A model generated the notes under the pieces. That model searched no databases. It worked only from the letters and a program-made list of their open reading frames with translations, and had not been told where the DNA came from. The translations under genes were made by a program, and so were the position numbers. Of a stretch of 64,000 nt of DNA, positions 63,059-64,000 are shown in pieces. Source of the DNA: Odontesthes bonariensis (Eukaryota; Chordata; Actinopteri; Atheriniformes; Atherinopsidae); NCBI RefSeq assembly GCF_027942865.1, contig NC_134528.1:8055586-8119585 (forward strand), written 5' to 3'. How positions within the stretch are numbered: the stretch's first letter is position 1; each line of letters starts with the position of its first letter.

Positions 63059-63669
63059 TTTAAAGCTGCAGTCTGCAACTCTTTTTCAAGCATAATGCCT
63101 GGAACTGTCCGGGGATTCTGAAAGTAGTACATTAAATACCCCAATACAAAAAAAAATGAGTTCTCTAGGTCCCCTATATGTCCCGCTAGGTCCCTCCAAA
63201 GCCAGCAGGTTTGTTTACAAAATTGCAGACCGGACCGGTAAAAGGTAACCAATCAGGTTTACAAGCTGGGCTCTGCTGCCTGTCAGTCACCGATTGTGCA
63301 CGCGCGATACAAGGTAGGCTCATCCCCACGCTTATTTATCTAGACTATTGAACTTCATTACGGGCTTGTCTACTTACTGTGTCTTCCATGATCGCAAATG
63401 ACAGGTGAGTTGATGAATGAGGAGTCGTGTAAGCGCATCTGGCGTGCACGTCTACGTGCACGAGTTCTCATGTGTTTTGATGGGGCGGGACAGGAAGTTG
63501 AATAACTTTTTATTTTTCGGTTAAAAAATAAGCATTTCTTGCATTTTGCGACTACGGAGGTCACCGTTTTCAACTTCAAGCGTTCTGATAGATCATGTAA
63601 ACTCTTAAAATGCCAAAAAGTAGGACTTTACGTATGACAACAACAAATCCTGCAGACTGCAGCTTTAAA
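63059..63669. mobile_element. Inverted-repeat element (MITE) with perfect 19-bp ends
   Basis: TTTAAAGCTGCAGTCTGCA at 63059-63077 is the exact reverse complement of 63651-63669. The 611-base interior has no transposase. The TTTAAA at each end could include a TTAA or TA target duplication, so the true element borders and superfamily are unclear. Confidence 0.75.
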
Positions 63670-63784
63670 GTCTACTATGTATGTTTTTTTTTTCTTTGTT
63701 TGAATTGAGTCCAACTTCTTTTCTAAATAAACTTTCTCATATATCTTGGATGCAACATCTCTTCCTGGACTAATTAGCTGGAGT

Positions 63785-64000
63785 CAATTCAGTTTTATTC
63801 ATTTAGTGCCATATCACAACAAATGTCATCTCATGGAACTTACTCAGAGGCAAAATCAACAAACATCGGTGTTAAGAGGTCATTTGAGTTTTCTATTCAA
63901 ACATCTGCATGACCAGGGAGAGGCTCCACTGAAAGCAACAGCGAGAACCAGTAAAACAGGATCCCTGACTGGTAAAAACACTGACAATTGGTGTGTAAAA
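63785..64000 (-). mobile_element. Second LINE tail of the L2/Maui-like family, cut by window edge
   Basis: Plus-strand AATTCAGTTTTATTCATTTA, GTGCCATATCACAACAAATG and TCATCTCATGG match the tail of the LINE fragment at 34212 onwards with small differences, in the same orientation. The remainder lies beyond the window. Confidence 0.65.

Noticed and set aside
62878..63252. 124-codon minus-strand frame as a missing wnk4 exon
   Set aside because: It has no kinase motifs and overlaps the inverted-repeat element at 63059-63669.

Overview
The window is a vertebrate nuclear segment, most likely from a ray-finned (probably percomorph) fish. Long non-coding stretches alternate with compact multi-exon genes that have GT-AG introns. 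The interspersed repeats are typical of teleosts: decayed Tc1/mariner copies, hAT-like elements with CAG-GGTGGAA ends, a TTAA-flanked piggyBac-like element, and an L2/Maui-like LINE fragment with a YADD motif. Nothing prokaryotic or viral was seen. The species call is inference; the gene and repeat identities come from reading the translations and repeat ends.

Layout. (1) 1-25 kb: no recognised coding exon. It carries a hAT-type end at the left edge, two Tc1-like fossils, and a TTAA-flanked element with a retro-inserted fragment nested inside it. (2) 25.15-25.56 kb: a CpG-rich, promoter-like patch with a candidate minus-strand first exon. From human synteny (MARCHF10 and TANC2 are divergent neighbours) this may be the start of tanc2, but that is inference. 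A homeobox-site-rich, possibly conserved non-coding block follows at about 25.85-26.47 kb. (3) 29.3-32.5 kb, plus strand: a marchf10-like RING-CH E3 ligase gene. (4) 32.8-37.6 kb, minus strand: a complete cntd1 (cyclin-fold meiotic crossover factor), 7 exons, 322 aa. (5) 38.0-40.0 kb, plus strand: a complete coa3 (cytochrome c oxidase assembly factor), 2 exons, 99 aa. (6) 42.3-60.4 kb, minus strand: wnk4, 16 exons giving the C-terminal 1106 residues; the 5' exons with most of the kinase domain lie beyond the right edge. (7) 60.5-64 kb: upstream wnk4 intron with a Tc1 fossil, an inverted-repeat element and a LINE tail.

Organisation. Neighbouring genes alternate strand. marchf10 and cntd1 are tail-to-tail, cntd1 and coa3 are head-to-head with 411 bp between start codons (a likely bidirectional promoter), and coa3 and wnk4 are tail-to-tail with closely spaced poly(A) signals. 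The cntd1-coa3-wnk4 block matches the human 17q21 order. The genes do not form one pathway: they act in ubiquitin ligation, meiotic recombination, mitochondrial complex IV assembly and renal/epithelial ion-transport signalling.

The splice phases of the exons assigned to cntd1, coa3, wnk4 and the 3' part of marchf10 were checked by hand and are mutually consistent. I found no convincing undescribed system. The most noteworthy items are a perfect 21-bp-stem hairpin in a wnk4 intron, the nested retro-insertion with a 19-bp target duplication, a hAT element with an exact 8-bp duplication, and a wnk4 stop codon that sits alone at the start of the last exon.
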